The notes beneath the pieces are model-generated. The model worked only from the letters and a program-made list of their open reading frames with translations. It made no database searches and was not told the origin of the DNA. Shown in pieces: positions 5,644 to 7,550 of a stretch of DNA of 7,550 nucleotides. This stretch comes from Gammaproteobacteria bacterium (GTDB lineage: Bacteria > Pseudomonadota > Gammaproteobacteria > J113): NCBI GenBank assembly GCA_003694425.1, contig RFJX01000030.1, positions 1 to 7,550 of the forward strand, in the 5' to 3' direction. Position 1 is the first letter of the stretch. Each line of letters begins with the position of its first letter. A program made the position numbers and the translations under genes.

Positions 5644-5661
5644 ATCATGCGCGCCATGATA
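5644..5661 (-). promoter_or_regulatory. Palindrome overlapping a possible -10 element of the repair operon
   Basis: ATCATG-CGCGC-CATGAT (5644-5660) is a perfect 6-bp inverted repeat with a 5-bp spacer. On the minus strand it overlaps TATCAT (5656-5661), a five-of-six match to the sigma70 -10 hexamer. The -35 is poor (TTTCTG or similar about 18-19 nt upstream), as in regulated promoters. It does not fit the LexA consensus CTGT-N8-ACAG. The palindrome is seen directly; promoter and operator roles are inferred. Confidence 0.35.
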
Positions 5662-5716
5662 CTCCAGGCTGACGGACCAGCAGAAAACCTGCCAGCCGGA
5701 GAGGGGAATGGATCCC

Positions 5717-5737
5717 GCCCGGCGGAGCGGACCGGGC
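5717..5737 (-). terminator. Weak hairpin downstream of the DUF1611-like gene
   Basis: GCCCGG (5717-5722) and CCGGGC (5732-5737) pair with a 9-nt loop, starting 52 nt after the stop of the P-loop gene. No T-run follows on the minus strand. It may contribute to termination before the repair operon, but support is thin. Nothing else convincing was seen in the gap from 5662 to 5789. Confidence 0.2.
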
Positions 5738-5789
5738 AGGCATCGCGACTCTGCCATCGGGATCGCGGGCAGGCCGCGGCAACCCTGCG

Positions 5790-6797
5790 TCAGGGGGTGC
5801 CCAGCAGGTCGCGGAGCATTCGGTCCAGGGCCTCGTAGCTGGCCGGATCGCTCAGATCCAGTGCCTCCAGGCCGGTCAGACGCTGCACCAGTCCGATGCC
5901 GGCCGAGGTGTTGGCGGCGCCCCCGGCGACCAGATCGGGCCGGCGTTCGAAGGCCTGTACCACCCCCGCAACCGCATAGGGGTCCGAGGCGCAGAGGATC
6001 TCCACCCGGATCCAGGGGGCGAGCAGTTCCATCGCCAGGGCGCCATTGTAGGGCTCGAGGGGTGAGGCACCCGCCTCGATGACCGCGACATCGGCCGGAT
6101 GCGCGGCCAGGATCGCGAGCATCTGTCCGACTGCGGAACGGAACACCTCTGCCGGACACACCGTCGAGGGCAGGCCGGCATCGACGAAGTCGCAGACCCT
6201 TTCGGCTCCGGCATCCCGCATGCTCAGGATGTCGCGATAGCGGGCGGCCCCGGTGAACTTCGCGGCCACCACCCGGCGGCCGGCGGCCTTCAGGCGGTTG
6301 GTGACGATGCGCGCGGTGGTGGTCTTGCCGGCCGACATCGAAGTGCCCACGATCAGCACCACCGGCAACTGGAACTCCTTCTGGTCGAGGTCGGCGACGA
6401 ACTGTCCCATGCCGAGCCGTTCCTCTCCGCGGGAGGCATGGCCCAGATATTCGAGCTGGATGAGGGGCTGGAGAAAGCGGGATTGCGAGGTAATGCGGCC
6501 GATCAGGCCGGCCGGCGTCATGAGGTCGAGCCGGACCCCGTCACTGGCCCGCCAGTCCCCGACCACCTCCAGGGTGGCGGCGCGCCGGCCCAGCGCCCCC
6601 ACGACCACGTCGCCGTCCATCGCCTGCGCCAGGCGCCCGCTGGAGAGTTCGACCGCCCGCAGTCCTCCGGGCGGGACCGTCACCCTGCAGACCACGTAGT
6701 CGCCATCCTGCCACTGCTCCAGCGGCAGTTCGCGCAGGCCGAAGTCGAGCCGCTCGAGGTCCGAGATCCGGGTCACGGAGGCGCAGAAGATGCTCAT
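5790..6797 (-). CDS. DUF1611-like P-loop NTPase domain protein
   Basis: The 335-residue product has no signal peptide or membrane segment. The N-terminal half (about 1-140) is beta-rich without a recognised motif. The C-terminal half starts with a Walker A loop, VGTSMSAGKTTTA (G151 to T160, K158). It continues with KFTGAARYRDILSMRDAGA (about 180-198), DFVDAGLPST (203-212) and a strand ending VIEAGASPLEP (239-249), which resembles the BioD/MobB type of P-loop fold. This two-part layout is that of DUF1611, some members of which are called DgcN and linked to D-glutamate N-acetylation. The Walker A sequence is not the most common DUF1611 form, so membership is likely but not certain. The ATG overlaps the M20 peptidase stop by 4 bp, with only a distant GGGAAG as Shine-Dalgarno, so the two are probably translated together. 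Function unknown; an ATP-dependent ligase- or kinase-like step is equally possible. Confidence 0.7.
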   Translation of the reverse strand: MSIFCASVTRISDLERLDFGLRELPLEQWQDGDYVVCRVTVPPGGLRAVELSSGRLAQAMDGDVVVGALGRRAATLEVVGDWRASDGVRLDLMTPAGLIGRITSQSRFLQPLIQLEYLGHASRGEERLGMGQFVADLDQKEFQLPVVLIVGTSMSAGKTTTARIVTNRLKAAGRRVVAAKFTGAARYRDILSMRDAGAERVCDFVDAGLPSTVCPAEVFRSAVGQMLAILAAHPADVAVIEAGASPLEPYNGALAMELLAPWIRVEILCASDPYAVAGVVQAFERRPDLVAGGAANTSAGIGLVQRLTGLEALDLSDPASYEALDRMLRDLLGTP

Positions 6798-7550
6798 GCG
6801 CAGGCCACTTCCCGGTGCATCAGCGGGGGGGCCAGCAGGAGGGCGGCCAGCAGCGCGGTCCGTTCCGCCAGGTGCTCCAGCCGGACGTGTTCATGCCTGG
6901 CATGGGCGCCGTCGCCCACCGGCCCAAGGCCGTCGAGAGTGGGGGCGTAAAGGCTGGTGGTATTGCCGTCGGAGCCCCCGCCGGCGATCCCCTCCTCCAG
7001 TTCCAGCCCCAGCACCTCACCCGCCTCCCGGGCCAGCCGCCAGAGCCGGCGATTGCCCTCGGTCGGTTCCATCGGCGGGCGGCCGATCCCGCCCCGCACC
7101 TCGATGGTGACCCCTTCGGTCTCTGGCCGGAGGCCGTGGATGATTCGCTCGATCCGCTCGCCATCCTCCCGCTGCAGCACCCGCACGTCGACCGTCGCCT
7201 CGCTGGTCGGGGCGATCACATTGGCCCGCAGGCCGCCGTCGATCATGCCGACATTGACCGTCACCCCGCGTTCCGGGTCGTTGAGGGCGAACAGCTTCTG
7301 GATCACGTGGGAGAGCTCCAGGATGGCGCTCGCCCCCTCCTCCGGATTGAGCCCGGCATGGGCCGCGCGCCCGCGGATGGTGATGGTGAAGCGCCCCACC
7401 CCCTTGCGCGCGGTCTTGAGCCGGCCCTCGGGACCGAGCGAGGGCTCCAGCACCAGGCAGCGGTCGGCGATCCGCGCCAGCCGCCGGATATGGCGGGTCG
7501 ACTCCCGGCTGCCGACCTCCTCGTCGGTGTTGATCAGGACCACCGGCGGC
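6794..7550 (-). CDS. M20-family metallopeptidase, carboxypeptidase G2-like, 5' end beyond window
   Basis: The C-terminal 251 residues of an M20 zinc peptidase are present, and the frame stays open to the right edge. The motif INTDEEVGS near the edge carries the catalytic and metal-binding Glu pair equivalent to Glu175-Glu176 of carboxypeptidase G2. EPS a little later matches Glu200. RGRAAHAGLNPEEGASA is the characteristic dimerisation-domain His region, and GGGSDGNTTSLY matches the GGGTDA motif. GDGAHARHEHV supplies the final metal-ligand His. The first two metal ligands should lie to the right of 7550. The GTG at 7541-7543 is not a real start, because it falls inside the conserved catalytic strand. 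Carboxypeptidase G2 relatives cleave C-terminal glutamate from folates or other N-acyl amino acids; the substrate here is unknown. It is coupled by an ATGA overlap to the DUF1611-like gene. No signal peptide can be judged. Confidence 0.9.
   Translation of the reverse strand, partial: PPVVLINTDEEVGSRESTRHIRRLARIADRCLVLEPSLGPEGRLKTARKGVGRFTITIRGRAAHAGLNPEEGASAILELSHVIQKLFALNDPERGVTVNVGMIDGGLRANVIAPTSEATVDVRVLQREDGERIERIIHGLRPETEGVTIEVRGGIGRPPMEPTEGNRRLWRLAREAGEVLGLELEEGIAGGGSDGNTTSLYAPTLDGLGPVGDGAHARHEHVRLEHLAERTALLAALLLAPPLMHREVACA

Noticed and set aside
7541..7543. GTG as start of the M20 peptidase
   Set aside because: It falls inside the conserved strand leading to the catalytic Glu pair, so the protein must begin beyond the window.

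Overview
This is a GC-rich stretch of bacterial chromosome. The order uvrC–pgsA–tRNA-Gly(GCC)–tRNA-Cys(GCA)–tRNA-Leu(UAA) matches the Escherichia coli uvrC-pgsA-glyW-cysT-leuZ region. Together with a class I polyhydroxyalkanoate (PHA) synthase, this points to a gammaproteobacterium, perhaps a high-GC purple-sulfur or halophilic lineage. The genus cannot be read from the sequence. Every gene I can support lies on the minus strand, so transcription runs from right to left.

Right part (about 7550 to 5790): the 3' portion of an M20-family, carboxypeptidase G2-like metallopeptidase overlaps by 4 bp (ATGA) with a P-loop protein that looks like the DUF1611 family. The pair appears co-translated. Its substrate is unknown, but the family links suggest amidohydrolysis of glutamate or N-acyl-amino acids.

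Middle (about 5660 to 2500): a compact operon encodes a family 5 (UDGb-type) uracil-DNA glycosylase, UvrC and PgsA. Both junctions are 4-bp ATGA overlaps. It joins base excision repair, nucleotide excision repair and phosphatidylglycerol synthesis. A 17-bp palindrome overlapping a possible -10 element and a separate leader stem-loop lie upstream.

The tRNA block (2372 to 1991) has a strong sigma70-type promoter in front of tRNA-Gly and a strong intrinsic terminator between tRNA-Gly and tRNA-Cys. This is odd for a cluster usually treated as one transcript.

Left part (about 1850 to 1): a small phasin-like gene is followed by phaC, the class I PHA synthase. phaC starts at TTG and runs off the left edge before its catalytic Asp and His. 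A perfect 11-bp GC hairpin between the two could make phasin expression exceed synthase expression. A CTGC-N5-GCAG dyad in the phasin leader resembles reported PhaR operators.

No insertion sequence, CRISPR array, phage gene or clearly novel defence system is visible. The least explained parts are the M20/DUF1611 pair and the control elements around the repair operon and the tRNA block.
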